Assembly: GCF_000835495.1 (NCBI RefSeq)
Contig: NW_015622542.1
Location: 372,001-436,000, forward strand
Direction: 5' to 3'
Source: Cladophialophora immunda
Lineage: Eukaryota; Ascomycota; Eurotiomycetes; Chaetothyriales; Herpotrichiellaceae
DNA: 64,000 nt
Part shown: in pieces, positions 22,861-34,170 of the stretch
How the letters are laid out: each line of letters begins with the position of its first letter
How positions within the stretch are numbered: the first letter of the stretch is position 1
Program-made: the position numbers and the translations under genes
The notes under the pieces: generated by a model
What the model saw: only the letters and a program-made list of their open reading frames with translations
The model's database searches: none
Told to the model about the DNA's origin: nothing

Positions 22861-25800
22861 GGGCATTGCTGTCGTTGCTCTCTGGTGGCCCCGGCCTTTT
22901 TCTCAGTCAGTCCCACACCCCGTTGGTGCCGTCACGGCTCAATCTCTCAAACGATCCCGTGGGCTCGGAATCCAGACCCAGGGACCCCCGAAAGTCTATC
23001 CGGACGGCAATACCGCCGTGGACCGAAGACCACTTGGCCCTGATCGATTTCCTCCCGAAGCCCTTTTGTCGGTGTTGGATTCATTTGGAGCCCCTTGCTT
23101 TCTGGTCTTGGTTGGTGTGGTGTTGTTCCTCCTCTTCCTGCTGTGTTCTTGTGTCGCGTTGGCTTGTTCTCGTCCACTTCTCTAATGTGGGGTTGGGTGA
23201 AATACCCAGCCCTAGGGGATCAGTCTTCCACCCGCGTTTGCCAGTGGGTTCCACGCACTGACGATCTGAACTGGCGGCCGTGGCGACGGCGCTGGATCGT
23301 GAAGGAGCGGACGCTTGGGACTGAGCAGCATAAAAAAGTCACTTCACCATCGACACGCCGGACGTACCTTTTCTTTACCAACTTTTCTGTTGTGTTCCTC
23401 TCCGCTCGTCTGCCTCTTGGCTTGTGCATCCAAGGTCGTGTGACACCGGCAGAGACTGGATCTGCAAGGCTTTCTTCAGGCAGACAGTCGTGGTTTCTTT
23501 CCCTGCTCTGTTCCTGCTCCTGCCGACAGCCAGCCCAATTCCTCTTCAGTGTCACTCATCGACTGGAGGTCCACAAGCAGCAGAAACCGTATACACTTGC
23601 CCATTATCCCAATGATGACTCGTTTATTGTCGTCTGCCGATCTTCTTGACATGGAAACCATTTCCAAGGCTGCATCCCCCAAGACTCGTATTCTCTTGCG
23701 TTCATGCAGGAGCTGCAGCTGCTGTGTAACAGAGGCGTCGATAGCTTGAATTGTTGCACGACGTCCCATGCGAAAGGGCGGTGTTCATGCTGTGTAACAT
23801 TGTGGTTCGGTGGCGTTCGAGCGTGGCTATCTCTCTGACCGGGTCAAGGCGTGGATGGCTTGGCTGCTTGTGTCACGGAGACGTGACAAGTCTACGGCCT
23901 CGTTAATTATGGGTTCCGGATACCGATGGGGGATGGATGGCCAACTTACCAACCACATGTTCGAGCTCGTGCTATGCCGGCTGGGGTAGGACAGCATAAT
24001 GCAAGGGTTTCCCACAGAATCCCTTCCCTCTGGTTCGTGTTCTCTCGCCATCGAGCACCCATTCTCGTTTCCTTTGCCCTCCCTGAGGCTGTTAGGACGA
24101 CATAGTTCATGCGCCGTCCTGCGGGCTACACACCATCTTCTCTTGTTGAGGCGAGGATATCTGCACTTTACACGACTTAGCGTCGGCGTGCACGTCGTAA
24201 GGTTGTAATTGGTGGATCGGCCACAGGATAGGTTCTCGGAGCGCTTCGACGGCGGGACGAGAGTGCAGAGAGAGGTTCGGCCTGGCACTGGCACCCTGTT
24301 GTGCGTGCTGCCAAGTGTACACCTTGTGCGAATTCCTCTCCAAGGCTGCAGGTTCGCGACGAGGCTTGCTAGTATGCCCGGAATTGGCTCTCTGCAGTAG
24401 TCCCGCCTTTCACTGAGTGAGGCTTCTTGTGGGCTTGTGGAGTTGCAGTCCCAGTGGTTTCGTGGCATGAATGGGGAAACAGCTGGACAAGGTTGATTGG
24501 GTCAGAATGAGCGTGCTCATATGTGACGACTAGCGGTGTGGCTTGCATGGAGAGGGATGGAGGGATGCCTGCGCTTCCTGTCAGCGGGTACCTGGGTATC
24601 AGACTGCGAGCGCTTCTAAACCCCTGTCGTGAGGTCCGTCTGAAGATTCACCAGGACGTAGGTATGTACCGAGTACCATTGGACCCATGGTCACCGAGGG
24701 TTCTAGACCACATGAAAATGGCGTTGAGAGGGTAACAGGCAGTTGGACAACTCCCACACGCTGACACGGTGATGGACAATAGACTCCCGTGGAAGATGTT
24801 CACGGCAAAAATGACACCTGAGAGTCGCTGGAGACGGGGTCCATCCTCATGGTGGGCAAGGATGGCAAGGATGGGAAGGCCTTTCTTTCGAGGACGAATA
24901 CCGAGAGGGAATTCCAATGCCGCCGCCGATGCTGCCGCCCAATTGCACCACCATCTTCCAACCACAGATCCCTCTCGGCCTGCTTCAACTCTACTCGGTA
25001 CAGGGAAGCCTTTCGTTGATGTTGCGGCCGGATGCAAAACAGGGCGCCACTCATTCATGTACTTCCATGGTCCCGACTCTCACTTGCGAGTACATCTGAT
25101 CCCGCCAACACCACTTATGTACCTAAGTATCTAGGTACTTCCGATCCTGCAGCTCTCGCATGAAGCCAGTCTTTCCTTCTCTCTGATTTGTTCTGGCTCA
25201 ATTGGCGAGCTGCTGCTCGTCGATGGCCTGTGGGCTTGTGAGGAGTGACGGAGCCATTGCGAGGGCGGTCGTGGTCCAGGCCACTCCCAGCATCCTTGCT
25301 AAACCAAGCACGATGGAATGGCTCTGCCGCGTCCTCGCGTCGCAGCAGAATTCGGCACGGCTCGGGGCTACTGCCTTCCTGCACCATGTCCAGCAACACC
25401 ACCAGCGGCTGCCCAATGTCGGCAGTATTCATGTCCTTGGGTTTTCTGCCAGGCCATAGGGGAGCAGGATTCTCGGCACTTCCCAAAAGTAGGGCGCCAA
25501 CTTGGGATCCAGATTGTGTAACCTGGACGTGCTGTGGAATTCTCCGACCGGCCTTGGGCCGCAATTGGTCCCTTGCCTCGCTCGCCGGTGCCCAACAGGA
25601 GGTCTGATCTCGCTCGCGAGGAATTCGGGGACTCTCTGCTGCCGCTGGCGTAGCCTCACATCACCAACCATAAGACGACTGCGAGCGACAAGGCTGCTGC
25701 GCTGGGACACTGTCACGTGCGAGGCTGACCACTGGCTGGATGCTTCAACGCGGTAATCTTGTTAAACTGACACAATCCAGGGCCGAAGAAAAGTCTGACT

Positions 25801-27323
25801 GACTGAAATTATGAGGAAATGTCACTTGAGAACAATTACCACACCACCACCGACCTCCATCCCGTCTGTCCCAGGCCTCAATGGAGGCTGACCCTGGGCA
25901 ATAATCAGCGCCCCCAATGTTGATGGAGACACGCGACAGAGGTGGGTGGGTACCTGCTTCGAGAAGGATTTGCACCTGCATCAAGACCTGCGAGTCTTCA
26001 GAGATGATCATGTACTAATCAATTTCAATAGCTATCGCTTGAAGGTGACCGCCTAGTCTACATCAGTGTGGTGAGGAGACGGCAGCTATCGTCTCTTCTC
26101 AGCTTATACCCCGGCCTCGGTCATGGCTATTTCTTGCGTTCAAGCTGCTGACAGGACGTAACCCGTGGTGTCCGGTGGAATGCCCAACGACAGATGTGGT
26201 GTTAGCTCGAACATACAGTTCCTTGACTTTGTTTGCTAGCACCGAAAGGGAATCCGGGCATACAACAAGAGTGCTTGCACGGAGTATACCTGCTTTGACT
26301 CCACAATTGCTGGGACGGAGAGCGCCGGAAAGTTAAAGACGCAGCAACAAGCTCGCTCGGTGGTCTTGGTCCATCCCATCTGCATCTGATCAGTCGATGA
26401 AGCTTTGGGCCGGGACAAGTCGGGACTCTGATCGACGGAGAAGGTCGGCGTCAAGATGCTCTAGCGCATCGGGCCAGAAAGGCAGATGCTTAAAGTGCCA
26501 TGACCTCCGCGGCGAATGCCAGTCTCGGGGAGCAGCAAACCGAATGATCGATGCAGTTGCCCTCGGCGGAAGCAGCAAACTGCAGGGTACATGCATTTGC
26601 TTTGCTTCAGCAGAGGAGAAGGTCGGTTATTGGCGAAGACCACTGAGAAGGGGACAAAACACAGCCCGTCTCCTTGCCTTTTCGGCACATTGAGCATTCA
26701 TGCCACAGGCGACTGGCTTCACAAAAGGAGGGCTGGGATCGATCTCCATTTGACTGAAAGGTGCTGTTCCTCAAAATGCCGCCAGAAGGGAGAATTCGTG
26801 GACCGTCTGACAGCAACTGCAAGGGAGCTTGTTGCCTCCTCCCCACAGCCTCACTTGTCACGGTCCAGGAAGAGAGTGAGCGTCAACTGGCAAGGCGCTT
26901 TCATGATACCGTGATCTTTCTTTTGAGTGTGAACACAGGAATCTCGCGGTACTAACCTCGGTGTTGTCTGAAAATCGCGGGGACCGACTATCAACCGCCC
27001 GTCAATATCTTGCCCACAATGATGGACAGCATCTCCACGTCTCTCAGGCAGGTTGTGACTTGATCTTTTCAACGTTGCCGTCCGTGATCTGGGAATCTCA
27101 CAATGTACATACACCCTGGCCAAATATGCACTCCTTGTCTTGATCAGACAGGCGCGTTGTCTGGAATGCCATCGAGCACGGACCGCCGAACCACCAGCGT
27201 CCAGGCCGACACATTCCTTCCCTCGAATGCTGAACATCATTCTTGAATTTGACATGCCCTCCTCCAGCGCTCTCGTGGTATGGTAGTGTTTCGGAATAGA
27301 CCAGCCCATGTTTGTCTCCAAGG

Positions 27324-27328
27324 TATAA
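27324..27328 (+). promoter_or_regulatory. Candidate TATA box of chitinase
   Basis: TATAA about 67 bp before the chitinase ATG at 27395, a plausible core promoter position. Confidence 0.4.
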
Positions 27329-27394
27329 GTCCAGGTCATACTTTTTTTCAGCCTGCCCATCCTTCATTTCGGTAGGCGCCGTTGTATCACAATA

Positions 27395-29162
27395 ATGGCT
27401 TTGTATTCCAAATTTGTTCTCCTCTTCTTCTTCTGTTTCACTTCGTGTATCGATTCCATTCTTGCGTCAGCTCCTATCGGTGACTGGGCAGATATCGCGG
27501 CGAGCCTGCGCAGCACCTTGGACGCGATCGAACTGTCTCACGCGCAGCATGTCACCCACCGCTCAGGAGCGTCACGTTCGCGGAGAGATGCGATATTTCG
27601 AGCAGGCCCCGCGGGTTACTGGAGGCCTTTGGCTCCGAGCCAGCGGCCAGATCCATCGGAGGATTTCTCGGACCAGTTGAACGAGCTGGTTGGAGAGATT
27701 GGGAGCGCGATCGAACAGCTGATCGAGTTGCTGGCGTCGCAGTTCAACATTGGAACGCTGTCACCCACGCTTGCCACGCCGCCGCCAACACCGCCAACAC
27801 CACCACAGACCACCATATTCCCCATCACGAACATCAACACTCCGCCTCCGCTGTCGACGACAATTCTGACAAGCTATGCATCTTCCAGCACAATCAATCC
27901 CGCACCATCCACCCCCTCGTCCTCGTCGCCCACCGCCACGTCCACATTCAATCCACAGGCCCCTGACCTCAACGTGGTGTACTACTCGCAAACGGACCTG
28001 ACGCCTATCATATCGCTGACCCAGGTGTGCAACGACCCTGCCGTCGACGTCGTCATCCTCGCGTTCGTCACCACCCTGCTCTCCGACGGGGGATACCCGT
28101 CCATGAACATGGCCTCGAACTGCTGGGCGCCCAACGCCGCTCAACAGGCCGCCGGAGCCACGAGGCTGCTGGACTGCGTTGGCGACGGCTTCGCGAGCAA
28201 GATTGCCGCGTGCCAGCAGCAGGGCAAGAAGGTCCTGCTCAGTCTCGGTGGGTCGGTGGGGGACCTGACGATGCCGAGCCAGGACAAAGCGGTCGAGGTC
28301 GCCCATACACTCTGGAGTCTGTTCTTGGGCGGCTCCAACGCCAGCCTGACCGCTCTGAGACCTTATGGCGATGTAGTCCTCGATGGGATGGATATTGGTA
28401 AGCTTTCCTTCTCGCCTGTGTGGTGGCCCCCCAACCCCGGGACTTTCTACCACGGTTCTCCTGTGTGAGGGATCTCAAAAACTGACGCGTTTTCGTATCG
28501 TAGACAACGAGCTACCCTCTGCCGCGACGTATATCCCGGCATTGGTGTCGACGCTGCGCCAACTCATGGCCGCCGACACTTCCAAGGCCTACTACTTGTC
28601 CGCGGCACCGCAATGCCCGCGTCCCGACGCCTCGATCCCCGTCGCCAGTCTGCGCAACGACATCGACTTTTTCAGCGTGCAATTCTACAACAACCCGTCC
28701 TGCCAGCTGGATGCGGGGCAGGGCTTCATCGACTCCCTCCGCGCGTGGTCCGAGGACCTGCAGGGCGTCAGCGACGACACTCCGAGCACGCAGCGCATGA
28801 ACAAGCGATCCTCACACGGCAGGAGTGGCGGCGGTGCCCTCCTACGCGCTCGACAGCAAAACCCCCCGACGACCGCGGTCGCGGACGACAATCCATTCCA
28901 CAACATCAACAACGGCATCACCTCCCCGCGCCTGCTGCTCGGCACGCCCGCCTTCCCCGGCGCGGGCACCGGCTACATCGACGTGGCGCGGTACAAGGCC
29001 ATCCTCGCGCAGGTCCGGGCCATGGCGCTGCCGAACCTCGCGGGCGCGATGTTCTGGGACGGCGCGTACCAGGAGGTCAGCGCGCAGGTGGTCACCGACG
29101 GCGGCGGTGGAAGCCAGAACGTGACCTTTGCGGAAGTGGTCAGGGAGGTTCTGGGGACGTGA
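27395..29162 (+). CDS. GH18 chitinase, secreted, with N-terminal Ser/Pro linker
   Basis: Secreted family-18 chitinase (class III fold), 553 aa from two exons (27395-28397, 28504-29162). A signal peptide is followed by about 120 residues with dibasic RSRRDA (possible Kex2 site), then a Ser/Thr/Pro-rich linker, and the catalytic domain starts around residue 190 (NVVYYSQTDLT). KKVLLSLGGSVGD is the substrate-binding strand. The catalytic motif D-x-x-D-x-D-x-E reads DGMDIDNE (residues 330-337, catalytic Glu 337) and is created only by splicing, since the 106-bp intron falls inside it. FFSVQFYNNPSC and LAGAMFWDGAYQ are the later barrel strands. There is an extra basic segment of about 40 residues (KRSSHGRSGG region) before LLLGTPAFPG. 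No GPI signal is seen. Role: cell-wall remodelling or chitin degradation. Confidence 0.92.
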
Positions 29163-29292
29163 GACGGAAAGAGTGGATTGCGAGGGGGGGGAGATGGAGA
29201 GGGTCACGGGTTAAGTACGGTACTGGATTCATGGTATTGAAATCCTGGAAGGGAAAGCACGTGGAAGAGCAACCGACAAAGGGCCTTGCTTG

Positions 29293-29338
29293 GGAGGAGG
29301 AGGAGGAGGAGGAGGAGGAGGAGGAGGAGGAGGAGGAG
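29293..29338 (+). repeat. GGA trinucleotide repeat, about 15 copies
   Basis: Uninterrupted GGA/GAG tract just after the chitinase stop, purine on the plus strand. A likely polymorphic microsatellite. Confidence 0.9.
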
Positions 29339-29862
29339 AACTCTGCATTTCATGCGTTCCTCCACACACAAAACAACACAGAAACCAGCGAAGCAACCAT
29401 CCCATAGTCCCTCTTCCTTTGCGCGCGCGCGAACTTCGAGACTGAGGAGGGCCAACGATACGAGCACGAGATCAAAGTTTATTATCTACGAGTGGCTTTT
29501 TTAAGGGGTTCAACACGGAAGAGAGGGGGAGATAGAGAGGGATGGTGAATGCGCAAAGAAATCAAAGTCACGATACACAGAGCATAATGAACGATGAACG
29601 ATGAACGATGAACGGTCGATGAGTGGATGGATGGATGGATGGACGGGTGATAAAAAGCGAGATGCCAGATAGATGGATAGATGGGATCTACCTCCCTACC
29701 TCCCTACCTATCTAGCAGTCTTGCCCCCTCTTTTTTTGGTATCTGATTGACGACATCTCTACATATGTCCCGTACGTAGAAGGCGTCATTGTTTTTTTCC
29801 CCCCTTGGCCTATGAATTAATCATTGCACGACTTAATTATCCGTACCATAACTCCAGCGCAT

Positions 29863-29885
29863 CCTAACCTAACCTAACCTAACCT
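29863..29885 (+). repeat. Short CCTAA tandem repeat
   Basis: Four CCTAA units plus CCT, i.e. TTAGG repeats on the minus strand. This is one base short of the usual fungal TTAGGG telomere unit. It is too short to call an interstitial telomere. Confidence 0.8.
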
Positions 29886-29957
29886 GTCATATCCCAGACT
29901 CTGCTCATAAGACAAACTGGGAATGAAGATGCCCTTTCTTTGCAAGCTCTGGCGGTT

Positions 29958-31589
29958 TTAGTCGACGTTGATCTTGACGTACTCGCCCTCATCCTCGGAG
30001 CCGTATTTCTCCCAGTCGCTCATATTGTCCTCCTCGTCGACGCTTGCATGCTGCTGCTGGTGGTGATCCTGAGCCTTGTTCTGGTGGGTGGTGTCCTCGA
30101 CCTCGTATCTCGGCAGGGTCTCTGTCGTTTCGTTGTGTGGGGCCTCGAACCCGACGGTCTCGGAGCGGTCGTCTCTGTCTCGCTCGGCCTCTTCTTCCTT
30201 GGTTTCGCGTTGCTTCTCCTTCGCCTCTGCTGTCTCGCTCATGGTGGAGTCCGCCGGAACAGGCTGTTGGGCTGTGGGGGCTTGCCGTTGAGGTTCCGGC
30301 ACAGGGTCGGCGTCGTACATGTCCCTGTCCTCATCGTCGGCGGCATCAAAAAGCAGGTCTTTCTCGTTCATGTATGCGTCCTCAGGTCTCTCGTCGGATC
30401 GTGCAGGGGAGGGAGACGAGCTACCGCCCACGTGGACTTCTTTCTTCTCAAACGTCTTCTCGACCTTGGGCACGCGGATGACCAGGACGCCGTCGACCAT
30501 CTTGGCGGTGATGCCCTCGACGTCAACGCTGGCGGGGTCCTTGGAGGTGCCCAAGCGAATGGTCTTCTCAAAGACGCCGGTTTCGCGCTTGCGTCCATCC
30601 ACAATCAAGTGCGACATCATCTCTTCGTCGACACCGGGCCGGTGGACGACGCCAGCAACGCGCACCACAGAGTGCTCACCATCCCAGTCGACGCCAACGT
30701 CGGATTTCTTGGCACCGGGGAGCGATAGGTGGATGATGTAGGCCGAGGAGGTGTCGAAGATGTCGGTTCTTGGTTCAAAGTCGGTCTCGGTCGAGCGCGG
30801 AGGTCGAAGTCCCAGGCCTTCGGCGGCAGAGGTCAAGTCGACTCCCAGACGCTCGCCGAGGTTACTAAGAAAATTGCCCAGATCGAAGCCGGATGCTGGG
30901 CCCGTCCGACCGCCGGCGAAGGGTCCACCACGTGGTGGGGAGCGTGAGTGAGGCCCATGATGATGGTGCGGTCCTCCACGGCCTCTATGAAAGCCTCCAC
31001 GGCCACGAAATCCAGCACGTGGACCGTGGCCTTCAGGACCTTCGTGTCCTGGGGGCCCATATCCTGGAGGCCCGTGGTGACCGAAGGGTCCATGAGGGCC
31101 AAAGAAGAACGGAGGGGGTCCAAACGGCGGTGGTCCAAAAGGAGGTTGCGCAAATGGAGGTGGTCCCGCCCAGGGATTGTGACCGTGGTGGTGGGAGCCA
31201 TGACAGCCTCGTCCACCTCGACGGCCGCTGTTGTTCTCCTCGGCGTTGTCCTTGTTGCCCTTGTCTTCGAAGCTTTTGGCGAAGCGGCCACGACCGCGGA
31301 AGGGCACGTCCTTACCTTCAGACGCAAGGGTGGAAGGGTCGATCTCAGGAGGGTCCTCGACGTTGGTCTCGGGCTGCTTGCCCTTGGCTTTCTCGCTGGC
31401 TTGGGCGGGAGCAGCGGTGGTAGCTTGTGCCCGCGCTTGAGATTGCTCGGCCCCCGGACGAGGAGGCTGCGGCGGTGGAGTGGGCGGGACAGGTCGTCGG
31501 TGTTGGGCGAAGAAAGGATGATCTTCGATCCCGGCGACAAAGTCCCAGAAGGGATGGGGTGGTTGATTCAGGTAGTAGATGGGAGGCAT
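29958..31589 (-). CDS. Large HSP20/alpha-crystallin-domain protein
   Basis: Small-heat-shock-type chaperone, 543 aa from one exon. The first ATG is at 31589 (MPPIYYLNQ); the open frame continues six codons further to a GTG that I do not use as start. Domains: a short hydrophobic N-terminus (HPFWDFVAGIEDHPFFAQ), Pro/Ala-rich spacer, a Gly/His/Pro-rich stretch (about 120-225) with FGPPPF repeats and RGRGG boxes, then the alpha-crystallin domain (about 274-376) running from PRTDIFDTSSAY to MVDGVLVIRVPKVE. A 165-residue acidic charged tail follows. Typical HSP20 proteins are 150-250 aa, so this is a long, low-complexity member. A TATAAA on the minus strand at 31680-31675 fits an inducible gene. 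Confidence 0.9.
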   Translation of the reverse strand: MPPIYYLNQPPHPFWDFVAGIEDHPFFAQHRRPVPPTPPPQPPRPGAEQSQARAQATTAAPAQASEKAKGKQPETNVEDPPEIDPSTLASEGKDVPFRGRGRFAKSFEDKGNKDNAEENNSGRRGGRGCHGSHHHGHNPWAGPPPFAQPPFGPPPFGPPPFFFGPHGPFGHHGPPGYGPPGHEGPEGHGPRAGFRGRGGFHRGRGGPHHHHGPHSRSPPRGGPFAGGRTGPASGFDLGNFLSNLGERLGVDLTSAAEGLGLRPPRSTETDFEPRTDIFDTSSAYIIHLSLPGAKKSDVGVDWDGEHSVVRVAGVVHRPGVDEEMMSHLIVDGRKRETGVFEKTIRLGTSKDPASVDVEGITAKMVDGVLVIRVPKVEKTFEKKEVHVGGSSSPSPARSDERPEDAYMNEKDLLFDAADDEDRDMYDADPVPEPQRQAPTAQQPVPADSTMSETAEAKEKQRETKEEEAERDRDDRSETVGFEAPHNETTETLPRYEVEDTTHQNKAQDHHQQQHASVDEEDNMSDWEKYGSEDEGEYVKINVD

Positions 31590-32391
31590 CTTGCTTGCTT
31601 CAGTCACTAATGTAAGGAATGATAACTAACAGAGATAGATGAGAGGGCAAGCCACAGCAAAGACTAGGCGATGCTTTATAGCACATTACCACCACGGTGT
31701 AATTACCCCGCCGCCTAGGCAAACACATTCCCTACGCACGCCCAGGGAAAAGCTTATGCGATGATGGCGGCGACGCAGCTCGAAGCTGCGAGAAGCCGTT
31801 GGACGCCACAGGCCTCGAGTGTGGCAGAGGCCGCCTTGGGATTGGATGCCCACGCCATGTGGCACGGATGGTGTGAGCACGGGCGAGTGTCTGGATAGGC
31901 GATCGAGGGTGATAGAGGTTCTGGGCTGTCGTTTTGCTGGGTGCCTAGATGGCCGTGCATTTCGACTGGCGGATGGACGAAGGGCTCGCAGGGGGGCAAA
32001 TTTCTTGGGATGATCTTGGTGCAAGTCCTTGATGCTCCATCGGCTTCTGAGATACGAGTCCGCGCCGATGGAGTGACGCGTCACAGCGTCGTGTGCGGTC
32101 CGGATCAAAGTAAATCCTTTCCGCTCGGTCCGACCCATGGCCTCGGACCCGAGTCCATTTCAGCCTTGTCAGCCTTGCTGCTCCTTCGCGGCCGCTGCAG
32201 GTACCGCACCGTTAGGAGTGCCCGGTACGTGGTCCATCAACACACAATACTCGCATGCAGAAACCGGTGGATCATGCAAGTCTGGGTCGGTCTTTCTGTG
32301 TCAATGACTCGAGCTTCGAAGTGACCAGCCAAAAATGACTCCCTCTAGTTCTATGTAGATTCGTCCAATGCCCAGCCGTCACGCACAATAT
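31590..32391. other. Intergenic, HSP20 promoter side
   Basis: 802 bp: the promoter of the HSP20 gene (minus) and the 3' flank of the P450 gene (minus). Apart from the TATA candidate nothing is recognisable. Confidence 0.4.
31675..31680 (-). promoter_or_regulatory. Candidate TATA box of HSP20 gene
   Basis: TATAAA on the minus strand about 86 bp before the ATG at 31589. I did not find a convincing run of nGAAn heat-shock elements around it. Confidence 0.45.
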
Positions 32392-34170
32392 CTACCTCCG
32401 CAACTGAACCTTCATCGTCATGCCATCAACTGGCACAGATGTGACCTGGTTGACGCTCCAGACCTCGCGCTCTGCGTCATCCTTCCCATCTCCTCGCGGT
32501 CTCTCCATGTCCACCTTCTGCCCTTTGCCTGAATATCCCACTTTCTCCCACTGGAAACCTCTGGCCACGGCGCAAAGCACCACTTTGGCCTCCACCATGG
32601 CCAATTCCTGCCCGATGCAATTCCTCGGCCCGCGCTCGAAGGGCCGCCACGCACCCGTTGGCAAGGACGCCACATACTTCTCATCCAACCACCTGTCGGG
32701 TCGAAAGACGGCGGCGTCAGGTCCCCACACAGCCTTGTTCATGTGAACCAGGTATCCGCAGACGTAGATCCTAACGCCATTGACTTGGACATCTTTCTCC
32801 TCGCCGCTCGTTGTGCGCAGCTTCAGAGTTACCGGGGTTGGATTTTCCGGGGAGATCTCGGGGATCCGTCGTGCTGTAGACGCAGGGGGATGAATGCGTA
32901 ACGTCTCCTTGATGAACGCGGTTGTGTAAGGTAGGCGGCTGCCAAGGATGGCTTCAGTCTCTTTACGAGATTCTTCATCCGTGCGGCCCAGGACGTCAAG
33001 GGCATTGAACGGGCCTCCCTCTTTGCCAAAGACTGAATCATGTTCTTGTATTAATTTCTCGTGGATGGCCGCTGAAGATGGCGACCATGAAGCTTTAGAG
33101 AGCTCGAAGCAGAGCCATTGAATAAGCGTGGCAGTTGTGTCCTGGCCAGCAAACAGAAAGCTCTTGATCTGCGATACCGTGTTGCGGATTAGCGCCTCGT
33201 CTGGCGTTAGCCCTGACAATGCGAGCCGCGTAATTGACCTCTGCGATCCGGTTTGGCCATTGTCATTTGCGCCAGATTTGACCGCGTCTTGCAATTGTTT
33301 CTGCTCAGCCGCGAGCTGGTCGCGGATGACCTTGGCCAAGTCGCGGTTGAAAACCTGCTCGTAGAACCAGGACTTTGTGGGTCTGATAGGATCAAAATAG
33401 ACCAGTGGGTTGAAACCCCTACCGACGGGGTATACAAACTTCGAAAGCAGCCTCGACGCCGTCAGCATCCCATAGGCACCTTTTGATCCCACCCCGTCTG
33501 GAGTTGTCTGGGCATGATAGTCCTTCTCGATTGCGACAGTGGTGATGATGTCTGTGGTTAAATCCTGTGAGTAGTCCTTGAGACTGAACACCTGACCACT
33601 TGCCGCGGCGCGCTTCAAACGGTCCACGAAATCGCGAGTCTTGGAAATAATCAGACCATCCAGAGTGTGCAGGTGCTGGGGCGAGAACCCCTTGTTGAAC
33701 CGCCTTCGCAAGATCTTCCATTCTTCTCCCTCGGCAATGATCAAGGATTCGAGGCCAATGAGACGGTACATGGACATCAACGTGTCGCTCTTTGGGAGAG
33801 AATATTTGAATACCGAGTTGGGCTGGGTGATCTGCTCCGCGACCTCTGGATCCGCGACGATGAGGAATACCGAGTCAACGGGATTCAGATCCATCAGGAA
33901 CGCTGGGGGTCGACCTAGAGATTCCCAGATCTCTTCGAATGCATAGTCTGGGTGTCTTAGAAGAGCGGGGTTGAGCTTCTCGCCCATGTTGACCAAGTGG
34001 CCCCATACCGGATGACGGGGCAACTGGGGGATTTCTTTATAACGACGGCGGGCAGTGATTGTGCGCTGGATGATCCGGATGACTTTGACAGTGAGGTAGA
34101 GTCCGATGAGCGCCAACAGCAGGGAAGGGAGGCGCCTGGTGTCGAGGAGGCCGGAGATGGGTTGGGCCAT
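32392..34170 (-). CDS. Cytochrome P450 monooxygenase
   Basis: Microsomal haem-thiolate monooxygenase, 592 aa, one exon, ATG at 34170. An N-terminal membrane anchor (about residues 15-36) is followed by a basic stretch and the proline hinge PQLPRHPVWG. The C-helix has EEWKILRRRF (150-158). The I-helix oxygen-binding motif AGQDTT is at 341-346, ExxR at 422-425 (ETLR), PDRW at 491-494, and the haem-binding loop FERGPRNCIG at 511-520 with ligand Cys518. All key residues are intact, so the enzyme should be active with an NADPH-P450 reductase. The sequence resembles P450s of fungal secondary metabolism and fatty-acid oxidation. No biosynthetic backbone gene lies nearby, so a cluster role is not supported and the substrate is unknown. 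Confidence 0.94.
   Translation of the reverse strand: MAQPISGLLDTRRLPSLLLALIGLYLTVKVIRIIQRTITARRRYKEIPQLPRHPVWGHLVNMGEKLNPALLRHPDYAFEEIWESLGRPPAFLMDLNPVDSVFLIVADPEVAEQITQPNSVFKYSLPKSDTLMSMYRLIGLESLIIAEGEEWKILRRRFNKGFSPQHLHTLDGLIISKTRDFVDRLKRAAASGQVFSLKDYSQDLTTDIITTVAIEKDYHAQTTPDGVGSKGAYGMLTASRLLSKFVYPVGRGFNPLVYFDPIRPTKSWFYEQVFNRDLAKVIRDQLAAEQKQLQDAVKSGANDNGQTGSQRSITRLALSGLTPDEALIRNTVSQIKSFLFAGQDTTATLIQWLCFELSKASWSPSSAAIHEKLIQEHDSVFGKEGGPFNALDVLGRTDEESRKETEAILGSRLPYTTAFIKETLRIHPPASTARRIPEISPENPTPVTLKLRTTSGEEKDVQVNGVRIYVCGYLVHMNKAVWGPDAAVFRPDRWLDEKYVASLPTGAWRPFERGPRNCIGQELAMVEAKVVLCAVARGFQWEKVGYSGKGQKVDMERPRGDGKDDAEREVWSVNQVTSVPVDGMTMKVQLRR

Larger units (their letters stand above)
21820..27394. 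other. 5.6-kb gene-poor stretch between GT2 and chitinase
   Basis: No supportable gene. It holds a G-rich block (runs of G7 at 22159-22165, G5 at 22187-22191 and G12 at 22193-22204), a GGA repeat (22831-22860) and CTAGGTAC at 25131-25138. The many short overlapping frames near 25.1-25.7 kb look like open sequence in GC-rich DNA, not genes. Confidence 0.4.
29163..29957. other. Intergenic with several simple repeats
   Basis: No gene supported between the convergent chitinase and HSP20 genes. It contains a long GGA tract, GAACGAT and GGAT repeats (29590-29643), CTACCTCC repeats (29690-29715) and four CCTAA units. It probably holds both 3' untranslated regions. Confidence 0.5.

Noticed and set aside
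25115..25760. Cluster of overlapping frames at 25.1-25.8 kb
   Set aside because: Five or six frames are open at once, which indicates few stop codons in GC-rich sequence and not a gene.
31590..31607. Upstream start of the HSP20 frame at 31607
   Set aside because: That codon is GTG. The first ATG is at 31589 and begins the conserved-looking MPPIYYLNQ.
32392..34170. P450 as part of a secondary-metabolite cluster
   Set aside because: No polyketide synthase, peptide synthetase, terpene cyclase or tailoring partner lies in the surrounding 30 kb.
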